A stretch of 64,000 nucleotides of DNA from Streptantibioticus parmotrematis (GTDB lineage: Bacteria > Actinomycetota > Actinomycetes > Streptomycetales > Streptomycetaceae), in the NCBI RefSeq assembly GCF_019890615.1, contig NZ_JAINVZ010000010.1, positions 62,001-126,000 of the forward strand, written 5' to 3'. The translations under genes and the position numbers were made by a program. Shown here piece by piece: positions 26,649 through 34,604 of the stretch; the first letter of the stretch is position 1; each line of letters starts with the position of its first letter. A model generated the notes under the pieces. It had not been told where the DNA came from. It was given only the letters and a program-made list of their open reading frames with translations, and ran no database searches.

Positions 26649-28472
26649 TCAGCCGCTGTGGGCCGGGGTGCCCAGCATCTCCGCGATGCGCTCCGGCGCC
26701 ACCGGCCGCGAGTAGAACCAGCCCTGACCCGTGTCGCACCCGATGCGCCGCAGCCGTTCCGCCTGCTCCGCGCTCTCCACGCACTCCGCGGTCACCGTCA
26801 GGCCCAGCCGGTGGGCGAGTTCGACCAGCGCGACCACGATCGTCTCGTCGGCGGGGTTGGGGTGCTCGGGGTCGCGGAAGCCGCGCACGAACGATCCGTC
26901 CAGCTTCAGCGCGGCCACCGGAAGACGGCTGAGGTAGGCGAGATTGGAGTAGCCGGTGCCGAAGTCGTCGATGGCGATGCGCACGCCCATCTCGTGCAGC
27001 GCGTGCAGGGCCTGCAACGGACGGCCCGCCGATCCCATCACCGCCGACTCCGTCAGCTCCAACTGGAGGAGTTCCGGGGGCAGTCCGGTGTCGTCCAGGA
27101 TTCCGGCCACGTCCGCGACCAGGTCGGAGTCCCACACCTGACGCACCGCCACGTTCACGCTGACCGAGATCGGCTCGTCCGGGTGGTCCTTCTGCCAGAC
27201 CCGGGCCCGGCGGCACGACTCCGCCAGCACCCAGCGGCCCAGCTGCACGATGGCACCGTTCTCCTCGGCCAGCCCGATGAACCGGTTCGGCGCCAGCATC
27301 CCGAACTGCGGGTGGTCCCAGCGCACCAGCGCCTCGACCCCCCGCAGCGCCCCGCCGTCCAGCGCCACCAGCGGCTGGTACTCCAACCTGAACTCCCCGC
27401 GTTCCACGGCCTGTCGCAGGGTGCTGGACAGCGCCTGACGGGTCATCCGGTGCGCGTTGCGCTCGGGGTCGAACAGCGCCCAGCGGGCCTTGCCGTCCGC
27501 CTTCGCCCAGTACAGCGTGGTGTCCGCGGCCTGCATCAGGCCGGTCGGCGAGGTGCCCGCGGCCGGGCGCTCGACCACGCCGATGCTGGCGGAGACCGCG
27601 AGCCGGTGGCCTTCGAGGTCGAACGGCCGTTGCAGCGCGGCCAGTACGGCGTCGGCCAGCGCGGTCGTCTGCTCGGTGCCGTCCGACTCCTCGACCAGCA
27701 GCGCGAACTCGTCGCCGCCCAGCCGGGCCACCAGATGACCGCCCTCCGCCACGCAGGCCAGCAGCCGTCCGGCCACCGCGAACAGCAGGCGGTCGCCGAT
27801 CGCGTGGCCCAGGGTGTCGTTGACCGCCTTGAAGCCGTCCAAGTCCAGGTAGCAGATGCCCACCCGGGCGTGGCCGGGGGGACGCAGGGCGGCGCCGAGC
27901 CGTTCGAAGAACAGGGCGCGGTTGGGCAGCCGGGTCACCGGGTCGTGCATCTGCAAGTGCCGCAGCCGGGCGGCGAGTTCGCGCTGCTCGCTGACGTCCT
28001 CGACGGACAGCAGCGCGGCCCCGGCGGCCGCCGCCGCCTCGCCGGTGCCCTCCTGCCGCAGCGCGTCGAGCGTCACCTCGGCCCACAGGGCCTGACCACC
28101 GGGGTGCTTCAGTCGGCAGGTGCAGCGCAGCCGGTCCCGGCCGCCGCGCAACACGTCGTGGTAGGCGTCCCGGACGCGTTCGTCCCCGCCGAGCCCCACC
28201 AGGTCGGCGGCGCGGCGGTCGGCCAGCCGGTCGGGGTCGGCGCCGAGCAGCGAGCCCAGCGCGGGGTTGGCGGCCAGCAGCCGCCCGTCCCGGTCGACCA
28301 GGGCCATCGCGGTGCGCGCGGCGTTGAACGCGGCGTGGTAGTCGCGCAGTCGCGGGCCGGGTGGACCGCCGCGACCGGGAGACCTGTCGTCACCGTCGGT
28401 CACCGGCGGGGGAGGTGCGGCGGGCTCGCCGGATCGGCCGACCAAGGGTCCGCCGTCAGCTTGCTCCCGCAT
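26649..28472 (-). CDS. PAS-GGDEF-EAL cyclic-di-GMP turnover protein
   Basis: This 607-aa cytoplasmic protein has a PAS-like sensor (about residues 45-160, ending SVEDVSEQREL), a GGDEF domain (about 165-330, motif RLGGDEF intact) and an EAL domain (about 345-600). The EAL domain keeps EALVRW, the metal-binding Glu in LELTES and DDFGTGYSNL. Both domains look catalytically complete, so it could make or break c-di-GMP. Many such hybrids, including the streptomycete RmdA/RmdB group, act as phosphodiesterases. No membrane segment is seen. A BldD-type box lies in the upstream gap. The orn gene in this window supplies the enzyme that clears pGpG. Confidence 0.92.
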   Translation of the reverse strand: MREQADGGPLVGRSGEPAAPPPPVTDGDDRSPGRGGPPGPRLRDYHAAFNAARTAMALVDRDGRLLAANPALGSLLGADPDRLADRRAADLVGLGGDERVRDAYHDVLRGGRDRLRCTCRLKHPGGQALWAEVTLDALRQEGTGEAAAAAGAALLSVEDVSEQRELAARLRHLQMHDPVTRLPNRALFFERLGAALRPPGHARVGICYLDLDGFKAVNDTLGHAIGDRLLFAVAGRLLACVAEGGHLVARLGGDEFALLVEESDGTEQTTALADAVLAALQRPFDLEGHRLAVSASIGVVERPAAGTSPTGLMQAADTTLYWAKADGKARWALFDPERNAHRMTRQALSSTLRQAVERGEFRLEYQPLVALDGGALRGVEALVRWDHPQFGMLAPNRFIGLAEENGAIVQLGRWVLAESCRRARVWQKDHPDEPISVSVNVAVRQVWDSDLVADVAGILDDTGLPPELLQLELTESAVMGSAGRPLQALHALHEMGVRIAIDDFGTGYSNLAYLSRLPVAALKLDGSFVRGFRDPEHPNPADETIVVALVELAHRLGLTVTAECVESAEQAERLRRIGCDTGQGWFYSRPVAPERIAEMLGTPAHSG

Positions 28473-28725
28473 AGCAGTCGTCTCACACAGTCGGTCGTAC
28501 GGAGGTCCCGGGAAACCATGAGAGCGGTTTCCCGCGCGGAAATGTGGCGATCATAGTGGTTCGCGACGGCTCTGAGCCACCGTCATCGTGGTGATTCTCG
28601 GCACGCGGGAGCGCCCACGGGGCGCGTTGACCGATCTTGCGCCGATCGCGCACGCCTTGGCGCCCCGTTGATCCGATGTGATCGTTCCCGATCGGTGATC
28701 ACCGTACGTGATGCCTGGGCCGGTG
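28473..28725. other. Divergent regulatory gap between GGDEF-EAL and metalloprotease genes
   Basis: I recognise no gene. The stretch is unusually AT-rich for this chromosome in places (GATCGTTCCCGATCGGTGAT) and carries short palindromes plus the BldD-type box listed separately. Confidence 0.4.
28699..28711. promoter_or_regulatory. BldD-type operator
   Basis: TCAC-CGTAC-GTGA fits the BldD consensus TNAC-N5-GTNA with perfectly inverted half-sites. BldD bound to c-di-GMP represses developmental genes, including several c-di-GMP enzymes. The site is 15 bp upstream of the -35 of the protease promoter and 227 bp from the GGDEF-EAL start, so either gene could be the target. Confidence 0.45.
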
Positions 28726-28754
28726 TTGTGTCGATGACACGAGCGGACTATCAG
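28726..28754 (+). promoter_or_regulatory. Promoter upstream of the M6-type metalloprotease genes
   Basis: TTGTGT (28726-28731) and TATCAG (28749-28754) are spaced by 17 bp. Transcription would begin about ten bases before AAGAGG and the ATG at 28771. Confidence 0.5.
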
Positions 28755-28770
28755 AAAAGGACATAAGAGG

Positions 28771-28860
28771 ATGAACAGCCCCAGGGTGGATCAGGTCAGC
28801 GGAGTGGCCCGATCCCGTCCGGGGAGGTCGTGTGCGAGGCGGCGCGTGCGAAGGCGATGA
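28771..28860 (+). CDS. Arg-rich 29-codon leader ORF overlapping the metalloprotease start
   Basis: An ATG preceded by AAGAGG with almost no gap opens a 29-codon frame that contains ten Arg codons, six of them in the last seven codons. It ends with TGA at 28858-28860, inside the next gene (+1 frame relative). The good promoter and ribosome site suggest it is translated. It could couple translation to the protease or act as an attenuator sensitive to arginyl-tRNA. It could also be the remnant of the original N-terminus after a frameshift. Confidence 0.4.
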   Translation: MNSPRVDQVSGVARSRPGRSCARRRVRRR

Positions 28861-30199
28861 CGCCTGCGATGGCGACGACTTCGGGGCCGGAGACGGCGCC
28901 TTCGAAGGCGGTGGCGACGACTTCGGGGGCATGGACGGCGATGCCTTCGAGGGGCCCGAGCCGTACCCCCTGCGCAGGGCGGCGGCGCTGGCCGTGGGGT
29001 TCCTCGCGCTGGTCGCCTGGGCGCTGGCCGCCGGGCCCGCGCAGGCCGCCTCCGCCAACGGCCCGTGCGCCCTGGCGACGACCGGGGCCCGGCACTCCGA
29101 GGGCCTGTCCGCCTGGGACGCCGCCTACCCGCGCCCGCTGGGCGAGGTGAACGCGGCGATGTTCTTCCTGTCCTTCCCCGACCACACCCCCGACGTCGGC
29201 ACCGGCGTCCTCGCCGCCGACCACTTCCCCGCCACCACCGAGTTCTTCGACCGCGCCTCGTACGGCCGCTTCCGGCTGCGCCCGCGGATCACACGCCGCT
29301 GGTACCGCATGCCGCGCCCCTCCACCGCGTACGGCATCGCCCGCGCCTGGAGCCCGGCCGACCGCACCCGCTACATCCGCGACGCGCTGGCGCTGGTGGG
29401 CCGGGGTGACGACCTGCGCGGCGTGCCGGTGGTCTACCTGGTCGCCGACCCCGACGCGCCGGGCGTGGACTCGGACGCGACCAAGGTCGTCAGCTTCGAC
29501 CAGCCGCTGCGGGCCGGCGGCACGTCGCTCAAGAGCGTCGTCACCGTCTTCGAGCACCACCCGCCCGACCCCAACGTCCTCGCCCACGAGACCAACCACG
29601 TCTTCGACCTGCCCGACCTCTACCGCCAGCCGCCCACCGCACCCGGCGGCGGCAGCGCGGGCGACGCGGCGGCCGACTCCTGGGACGCGCAGGTCGGCGA
29701 CTGGGACCTCATGGGCAGCCAGTTCGGCCTGGCACCCGACCTGTTCGCCTGGCACCGCTGGAAGTACGGCTGGATCGACCGCTCCCAGGTCGCCTGCGTG
29801 GACCACCCCGGCACCAGGACCACCCGCACGCTCACCCCGGTCGAGACGGCGGGCGGCACGAAGCTGGTCGTGGTGCGCACCAGCGCCACCTCCGCGCTCG
29901 CCGTCGAGGCCAGGGCGCAGCGCGGCAACGACGTCACCGCCTGCCGCGAGGGCGTCCTGCTGTACGAGGTGCGCAGCGACGTCGACACCGGCGAGGGCCC
30001 GATCCGCGTCCTGGACGGCCATCCGCGCACCGGCGCGTGCTACGGCGCCTCGGTGCGCCCCCAACTGGCGGACGCGCCGCTGGGCGCGGGGGAGTCGTAC
30101 GCGTACCGCTTCGGCCCGTCGGCGCACGAGACGGTGGACGTGCGGGTGGACGCGCGCACCGCGGCCGGTGACTGGCGGGTCACGGTGGTGGAGCCGTGA
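28832..30199 (+). CDS. M6-type secreted metalloprotease-like protein (first of a tandem pair)
   Basis: This 455-aa protein carries the zinc-binding motif HETNH followed by VFDLPDLY (first His at residue 252), the pattern of M6/immune-inhibitor-A-like proteases. The N-terminus is odd: an acidic Gly/Asp-rich stretch with a 14-residue imperfect duplication (GDDFGAGD... and GDDFGGMD...) precedes the hydrophobic signal segment at residues 49-70. The GTG at 28832 has GGGGAGG 4 nt upstream. A start at ATG 28931 would remove most of the acidic part and leave a conventional signal peptide. It ends in a GTGA overlap with its paralog. Confidence 0.72.
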   Translation: MRGGACEGDDACDGDDFGAGDGAFEGGGDDFGGMDGDAFEGPEPYPLRRAAALAVGFLALVAWALAAGPAQAASANGPCALATTGARHSEGLSAWDAAYPRPLGEVNAAMFFLSFPDHTPDVGTGVLAADHFPATTEFFDRASYGRFRLRPRITRRWYRMPRPSTAYGIARAWSPADRTRYIRDALALVGRGDDLRGVPVVYLVADPDAPGVDSDATKVVSFDQPLRAGGTSLKSVVTVFEHHPPDPNVLAHETNHVFDLPDLYRQPPTAPGGGSAGDAAADSWDAQVGDWDLMGSQFGLAPDLFAWHRWKYGWIDRSQVACVDHPGTRTTRTLTPVETAGGTKLVVVRTSATSALAVEARAQRGNDVTACREGVLLYEVRSDVDTGEGPIRVLDGHPRTGACYGASVRPQLADAPLGAGESYAYRFGPSAHETVDVRVDARTAAGDWRVTVVEP

Positions 30200-31437
30200 T
30201 ATCCGGTGGCGGGAGCGGCGTTTGGCGCCGCATACGCACGAGGGTGGCGCTGCTGGTCGGCGTGCTCGGGGTGGTGGCGGCCTGCGCGGTGGGGGTGGAG
30301 ACGGTCGCGTCCGGAGCCCCGGCGGCCGCGCCGCCCGGCCGCCCCTGCGCGTTGCGGGCGGCGCCGGGCGTGGAGATGTCCGAGGGCTTCCCGGCCACCC
30401 GCAGCGGTGAGTACGCGCGCTCGACGGGCGTGCTGCGGGCGCTGACGCTGTTCATCGACTTCCCCGACGCGCCCGCGAAGGAGTCGGCGAAGGCGCGCTA
30501 CGACGAGTTCTTCCCGTTCGTGCAGCAGTGGTACGACCGCGCCTCGTACGGCAGGCTGCGCTACGAACCGGTGCCGGTGCTGCGGTGGTTCAGGATGCCG
30601 CACCCGTTCTCCGCGTACGGGATAACGCGCGGCTACGGCTGGCCGGTCCACCGCGCGATGATGCGGGACCTGGCGGCGGTCGTGGGGCGGACGGTGGACT
30701 TCCGGGGCTACGACCTGGTCAACGTCATAGCGGCCCCCAACGCGGGCCCGCCCGCCGACCGCACGGTCCTGTCGGTCACCTGGACCGGCGGCAACGCGGC
30801 CACCACGGAGAGCGGCACCCACCTGGACCGCGTCTCGGTGATCTACGGTCACGACCAGGCGGGCCCCCGGGTCCTGGCCCACGAGAACGGCCACATCCTG
30901 GGCCTGCCCGACCTCTACGCGGTCGACGACTTCGCCCGCACGGACACGCTGGCCGGCCAGTGGGACACGATGTCGCTCGACTGGGGCCTCCAAGGCGAGC
31001 CGCTGGCCTGGCACAAATGGCGCCTGGGCTGGCTGACCGACGCGCAGGTGGCCTGCGTCAGCCGTCCCGGCACCCGGGAGGTGGCCCTGTCCCCGCTGGA
31101 AGTGCCCGGCGGACGCAAGGCGGTGATCGTGCCGTTCGGCAGGACGACGGCGTACGTGGTGGAGGCCCGCAGGGCGCTCGGCAACGACGGCCAGGCCTGC
31201 ACGGAGGGCGTCCTGATCTACCGGGTCCGCACGGATGTCCCGTCGGGCCAGGGCCCCGTCCAGATCATGGACGCCCACCCGAGGACGGCGGCGTGCACGT
31301 ACAGCAGCAGTGCGTTCAATTCGTTGAACGACGCGCCGTACGGGGTGGGTTCGACGTTCAGGACGAGGGGTTTGACGGTGAGGGTGCTGGGGCGGAACGC
31401 GGAGGGGGGTTGGACGGTGAGGGTGGGGAGGGGGTGA
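30196..31437 (+). CDS. M6-type secreted metalloprotease-like protein (second of a tandem pair)
   Basis: This 413-aa protein is clearly paralogous to the preceding one. It shares the YDRASYGRLR segment, the zinc motif HENGH-ILGLPDLY (first His at residue 229), QVACVSRPGTR and a closing VRVG strand. It has a conventional signal anchor (WRRIRTRVALLVGVLGVVAAC). The Cys at the end of that segment follows VAA, a weak lipobox. The GTG start overlaps the upstream TGA, so the two are translationally coupled. They probably arose by tandem duplication and then diverged strongly. Substrate is unknown. Confidence 0.78.
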   Translation: MISGGGSGVWRRIRTRVALLVGVLGVVAACAVGVETVASGAPAAAPPGRPCALRAAPGVEMSEGFPATRSGEYARSTGVLRALTLFIDFPDAPAKESAKARYDEFFPFVQQWYDRASYGRLRYEPVPVLRWFRMPHPFSAYGITRGYGWPVHRAMMRDLAAVVGRTVDFRGYDLVNVIAAPNAGPPADRTVLSVTWTGGNAATTESGTHLDRVSVIYGHDQAGPRVLAHENGHILGLPDLYAVDDFARTDTLAGQWDTMSLDWGLQGEPLAWHKWRLGWLTDAQVACVSRPGTREVALSPLEVPGGRKAVIVPFGRTTAYVVEARRALGNDGQACTEGVLIYRVRTDVPSGQGPVQIMDAHPRTAACTYSSSAFNSLNDAPYGVGSTFRTRGLTVRVLGRNAEGGWTVRVGRG

Positions 31438-31685
31438 GGGTGGTTTTTGCGGGGGTGGGGCTCGGGGGAGCGGGACGTGCAGGGGAAGGGGTGCAGGGGG
31501 CGGAGCCCCCGGCGAGCGAGCGTGCCGGAAAGGGGCGACGGCGGAGGTGTCGCAGGCCCGGGGGTGCAGGGGGGCGGAGCCCCCGCGTCCGGGGGGAGGG
31601 GCGGAGCCCCGCGAGGCCACCGGCAGGACCTGTGGGCGGGTGGGTGGGCGGCGAAACCCCAGCCACATCGATCGGAACGCAAGAA
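31438..31685. other. G-rich intergenic region with scattered GGGGCGGAGCCCC elements
   Basis: After the protease stop the plus strand is an asymmetric G-rich tract. GGGGCGGAGCCCC-like palindromes recur three times (near 31497, 31572 and 31602). Such sequences are common intergenic filler in streptomycetes and can form hairpins. No gene is recognised. Confidence 0.5.
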
Positions 31686-31710
31686 GGCCACCCCCGCGCA
31701 GGGGGTGGCC
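31686..31710. terminator. Terminator between protease and tRNA-Lys genes
   Basis: GGCCACCCCC and GGGGGTGGCC form a perfect 10-bp stem around GCGCA. It sits six bases beyond the 3' end of the minus-strand tRNA-Lys and can also stop transcription from the protease side. Confidence 0.75.
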
Positions 31711-31716
31711 GAACCG

Positions 31717-31789
<73 letters not shown>

Positions 31790-31807
31790 TCACCGACGTC
31801 GTAGATC

Positions 31808-32404
31808 CTACCCGATCCGCCCCCGCAGTCCGTCCACGATCAGCCCGACCCCGGAGGCGAACGCCGCGTCCCGGTCCGGCGGCGTCCCCTCCCGCGCCCA
31901 GCGGCTGAGCAGCGGGTACGCCGCCAGGTCGGCCCCGGCGTCCCCGACCCCGCCGACCGCCTGCTCCTGCATCACGAAGCCCGTGACGTAACCGGTGAGC
32001 GTGTCCCCGAAGTGCGCCGCGAGCGCCAGCGGCACGCCCGCCGCCGTGAGCAGCGCCAGTCCGTCCTCCGCCGCCCGCAGCGCGGACCGCCCGAGAGGGG
32101 TGTACGTGGCGACCAGCCGCGCGCCGTCCCGGTGCGCGAGCAGCGCCCGCCGCATCCCGTGCGCGAACGCGGTCACGTCCTCGGCCCAGTCGCCGGATGC
32201 CGGGGAGGGCGCGGCGAACGCCTCGTCCATCACGCGTTCGGCCATCGCGCCCAGCAGTTCCCGCTTGTCCTTGACGTGCCAGTAGAGCGCGCCGGGCTGG
32301 ACGCCGAGCCGGGTGGTCAGCGCCCGGGTGGTGAGCTTGTCGAGCCCGACCTCGTCGAGCAGGCCGAGCCCCGCCTCGATCACCGTCTCGCGCCGCAGTG
32401 GCAT
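31808..32404 (-). CDS. TetR-family regulator with TetR_C-type ligand domain
   Basis: This 198-aa protein has an N-terminal HTH (about residues 5-50, TTRALTTRLGVQPGALYWHVKDK) of the tetracycline-repressor class and a C-terminal ligand domain with SALRAAEDGLALL. It is divergent from an alpha/beta hydrolase gene, and two perfect tandem operator-like repeats lie between the starts. By family precedent it would repress both itself and the hydrolase until a small lipophilic ligand binds. The pair lies between two identical tRNA-Lys genes. Confidence 0.9.
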   Translation of the reverse strand: MPLRRETVIEAGLGLLDEVGLDKLTTRALTTRLGVQPGALYWHVKDKRELLGAMAERVMDEAFAAPSPASGDWAEDVTAFAHGMRRALLAHRDGARLVATYTPLGRSALRAAEDGLALLTAAGVPLALAAHFGDTLTGYVTGFVMQEQAVGGVGDAGADLAAYPLLSRWAREGTPPDRDAAFASGVGLIVDGLRGRIG

Positions 32405-32462
32405 GGCCGCGCGCTCCCTTCCCGCCTGACCGCCTTGACGGGACTCAGCGTACCGACCTAGC

Positions 32463-32492
32463 TTGAGCAGTGTTCAATTGAGCAGTGTTCAA
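32463..32492. promoter_or_regulatory. Two tandem TetR operators
   Basis: TTGAGCAGTGTTCAA occurs twice without a gap (32463-32477 and 32478-32492). Each copy is a near-palindrome (TTGA...TCAA, TTGAgCA/TGtTCAA). The block lies 59 bp from the TetR start and 48 bp from the hydrolase start, an ideal place to repress both directions. Confidence 0.75.
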
Positions 32493-32539
32493 GTCGGTTC
32501 CGCGCGGCAAGCCGGACCGGCCGGAAACGGGGAGACCAC

Positions 32540-33469
32540 ATGCGAGCGACAGCACCGACCCAGGAATCCGCAGGCCAAGAGGACAGCCGCAAGAGCGGAT
32601 CCGCCTTCCCGCCGCTGCCCGACGCCGCCGCCTGGCAGCCCCCGCCGCCCGGCACCGCCCACCGGCTGCTCGCCGGCGCGCTCCCCACGTACTACGAACG
32701 CTGGGGCAGCGGCGGCGACGGCGAGCGGCCTCCCGTGCTGCTCCTGCACGGCGGCGGGACCGGCGCGTTCAGCTGGTGGGGCCAGGCGCCCGCGCTCGCC
32801 GAGCGGTACGACGTCCACGTGCCGGAGCGGCGGGGCCACGCCCGCACGCCGGACGTCGACGGGCCGATGTCGTACGAGGCGATGGCCGACGACACCGCCG
32901 CGTTCATGGCGGCCGCGGGCCTGCGGGCCGCCCGCGTCGTCGGCTGGAGCGACGGCGCGACCGTGGCGCTCCACCTCGCGCTGCGCCACCCGGAGCTGGT
33001 CGAACGCCTGGTGGTGATCGGCGGCGGAGTGACCCGGGAGGGCGCCACGCCCGCGGCTGACGCGCTGATCCACGACGACGCCTCGCGTGAGCTGCTGGCC
33101 GGGATGTTCGCCCCGCAGTACGAACCGCTGTCGCCGGACGGCCCCGGCCACTTCCCGGTGGTCTTCGCCAAGCTGCTGCGGATGTGGCGGGCGGGCACCG
33201 GCATCGAGCTCGCCGACCTCGCCCGGATCACCGTTCCGGTGCTGGTCATGCAGGGGGACGACGACGGGGTGCGGGTCGAGCACAGCGCCGAGATGGTGGC
33301 CGCGCTGCCGGACGCGCAGCTCGCGGTGGTCCCCGGCACGTCGCACGCGTTGCCGCTGGAGAAGCCCGCCCTGGTCACCCGGCTGCTGCTGGACTTCCTG
33401 GGCGAGGACCGCGAGGCGCGCCCGGTGAAGATGATGCCGCTCGGCGCGAAGGCGCCAGGACGCGGCTGA
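32540..33469 (+). CDS. Alpha/beta-hydrolase
   Basis: This 309-aa enzyme has the oxyanion region LLLHGGGTG near residue 70, the nucleophile elbow GWSDG near residue 136, an Asp in QGDDDGVR near residue 238 and His in GTSHALPLEKP near residue 270, which completes the Ser-Asp-His triad. No signal peptide is seen, but the first 45 residues are polar and probably disordered. The ATG follows GGGGAGA. It is under the tandem TetR operators. The family covers esterases, lactonases and epoxide hydrolases, and the substrate is probably related to the TetR ligand. Confidence 0.87.
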   Translation: MRATAPTQESAGQEDSRKSGSAFPPLPDAAAWQPPPPGTAHRLLAGALPTYYERWGSGGDGERPPVLLLHGGGTGAFSWWGQAPALAERYDVHVPERRGHARTPDVDGPMSYEAMADDTAAFMAAAGLRAARVVGWSDGATVALHLALRHPELVERLVVIGGGVTREGATPAADALIHDDASRELLAGMFAPQYEPLSPDGPGHFPVVFAKLLRMWRAGTGIELADLARITVPVLVMQGDDDGVRVEHSAEMVAALPDAQLAVVPGTSHALPLEKPALVTRLLLDFLGEDREARPVKMMPLGAKAPGRG

Positions 33470-33503
33470 GGCCCGGAAACGGCTGGAGCCCGGAAATGAC
33501 GGA

Positions 33504-33531
33504 GGCGCCTCACCCGAAAAGGTGAGACGCC
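33504..33531. terminator. Terminator after the alpha/beta-hydrolase
   Basis: GGCG-C-CTCACC pairs with GGTGAG-A-CGCC (ten pairs, one mismatch) around CGAAAA. It separates the hydrolase from the convergent tRNA-Lys. Confidence 0.65.
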
Positions 33532-33556
33532 CAGGTCAACGGACTTGCCGTGATGG

Positions 33557-33629
<73 letters not shown>

Positions 33630-33645
33630 CCGGCCAACGTCGAAG

Positions 33646-33675
33646 ACCTTAGCATCCCGTTCCGGCCCAGGAAAA
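33646..33675 (-). promoter_or_regulatory. Candidate promoter of the third tRNA-Lys
   Basis: On the minus strand TTTTCC (33675-33670) and TAAGGT (33651-33646) are 18 bp apart and end 16 bp before the tRNA 5' end. Confidence 0.4.
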
Positions 33676-33708
33676 ATCGGTAAGTGCGCAGGCCCGGGCG
33701 GGCGTGGC

Positions 33709-34386
33709 TCAGGCCGGAGCGGTCCCTTCCGCTCTGGCGGCGCGCAGGCAGGCCCACAGCAGGACCGCGGCCCCCGGCAGCCACGGATCGCGTACGCCGG
33801 GCGCCACCAGCCAGCGCGACGTACATCGCGCCGCGCCGCCCTCACCGCCACCCTCGGCCGGGTCGAAAGTGTCGCCGGTGCCGGTGCCGGAGGCGTCGCC
33901 GGAGACCTGCGGCGGATCGGGCACCAGCGGCGGCACCGTCACCGCGTCGCCCGCGCCGTGGCACAGCGGCCGGGGCACCCGCTCGCCCCACTCCTCCCAC
34001 GACAGCAGCGACGGCAGCCGGTCGGCGGTGCCGGGCTCGGCGAAGACCAGGACGCGGTTGTTCTGGAGGGCGACCGGACCGCACCCGGGCCCCGCCGTCC
34101 ACAGTCGCTCCAGCATCCGGCGGCCGAACAGCGCGGGCAGGTTGACCACGTCGAACACCGTGCCGCACGGCAGCACGCTCGGCGCCGAGGGCCGGGCCGA
34201 CCACAGCGCCTTGACGCTGCGCGGGAAGGCGCTGGCGGAGGCGAGCCACTCGGCGCCGTCGACCGTGACGTACTCGGAGTGCAGTGCTGTGTCGGCCTGC
34301 CACAGGTCGAGCCCCGGTACGCCGGTGCGGCGGGGGTCGGTGGGCCGTACGTCACCGTTCCGGATGTCCCAGGTCATGTCGGTCAT
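33709..34386 (-). CDS. Conserved actinobacterial protein of unknown function, 225 aa
   Basis: This protein starts MTDMTWDIRNGDV. It has a conserved-looking core with WLASASAFPRSVKALW, VLPCGTVFDVVNLPALFGRRML, GPVALQNNRVLVFAEPGTADRLP and a closing WLPGAAVLLWACLRAAR. A Gly/Thr-rich insert lies near residues 155-180. Proteins like this occur across streptomycetes, sometimes labelled as primase/polymerase-like. I see no catalytic acidic triad, so I leave it unassigned. The ATG at 34386 lacks a clear ribosome site. The gene opens a minus-strand stretch next to tRNA-Lys. Confidence 0.6.
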   Translation of the reverse strand: MTDMTWDIRNGDVRPTDPRRTGVPGLDLWQADTALHSEYVTVDGAEWLASASAFPRSVKALWSARPSAPSVLPCGTVFDVVNLPALFGRRMLERLWTAGPGCGPVALQNNRVLVFAEPGTADRLPSLLSWEEWGERVPRPLCHGAGDAVTVPPLVPDPPQVSGDASGTGTGDTFDPAEGGGEGGAARCTSRWLVAPGVRDPWLPGAAVLLWACLRAARAEGTAPA

Positions 34387-34604
34387 GGCAGATACATCTA
34401 CCGGCGGACGCGGTTCCGGTTGCCCGGATCGCCGGAATTCGGGACAGCCCGGGACCCTCGGCGGTACCCTGCCCGCATATGCCACCGGCCCATGATGCCC
34501 GTGCATTCACGCGTGCATCCGCCGGTGCGGCGGCTTGTGCCGCTGCACGTGCATCAGGCGTGAAACGGGCGGTGGACGGCGGATCCGCACGGCCGCCTCG
34601 GTGG

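Noticed and set aside
31438-31685. Repeated GGGGCGGAGCCCC elements as a CRISPR or mobile element
   Set aside because: Spacing is irregular, units are short and no cas or transposase gene is near. They look like ordinary G-rich intergenic palindromes.
34377-34506. Longer N-terminus (start at 34506) for the gene at 33709
   Set aside because: The extra 40 residues are Pro/Arg-rich and unlike a folded start. I used the ATG at 34386 although its ribosome site is weak.
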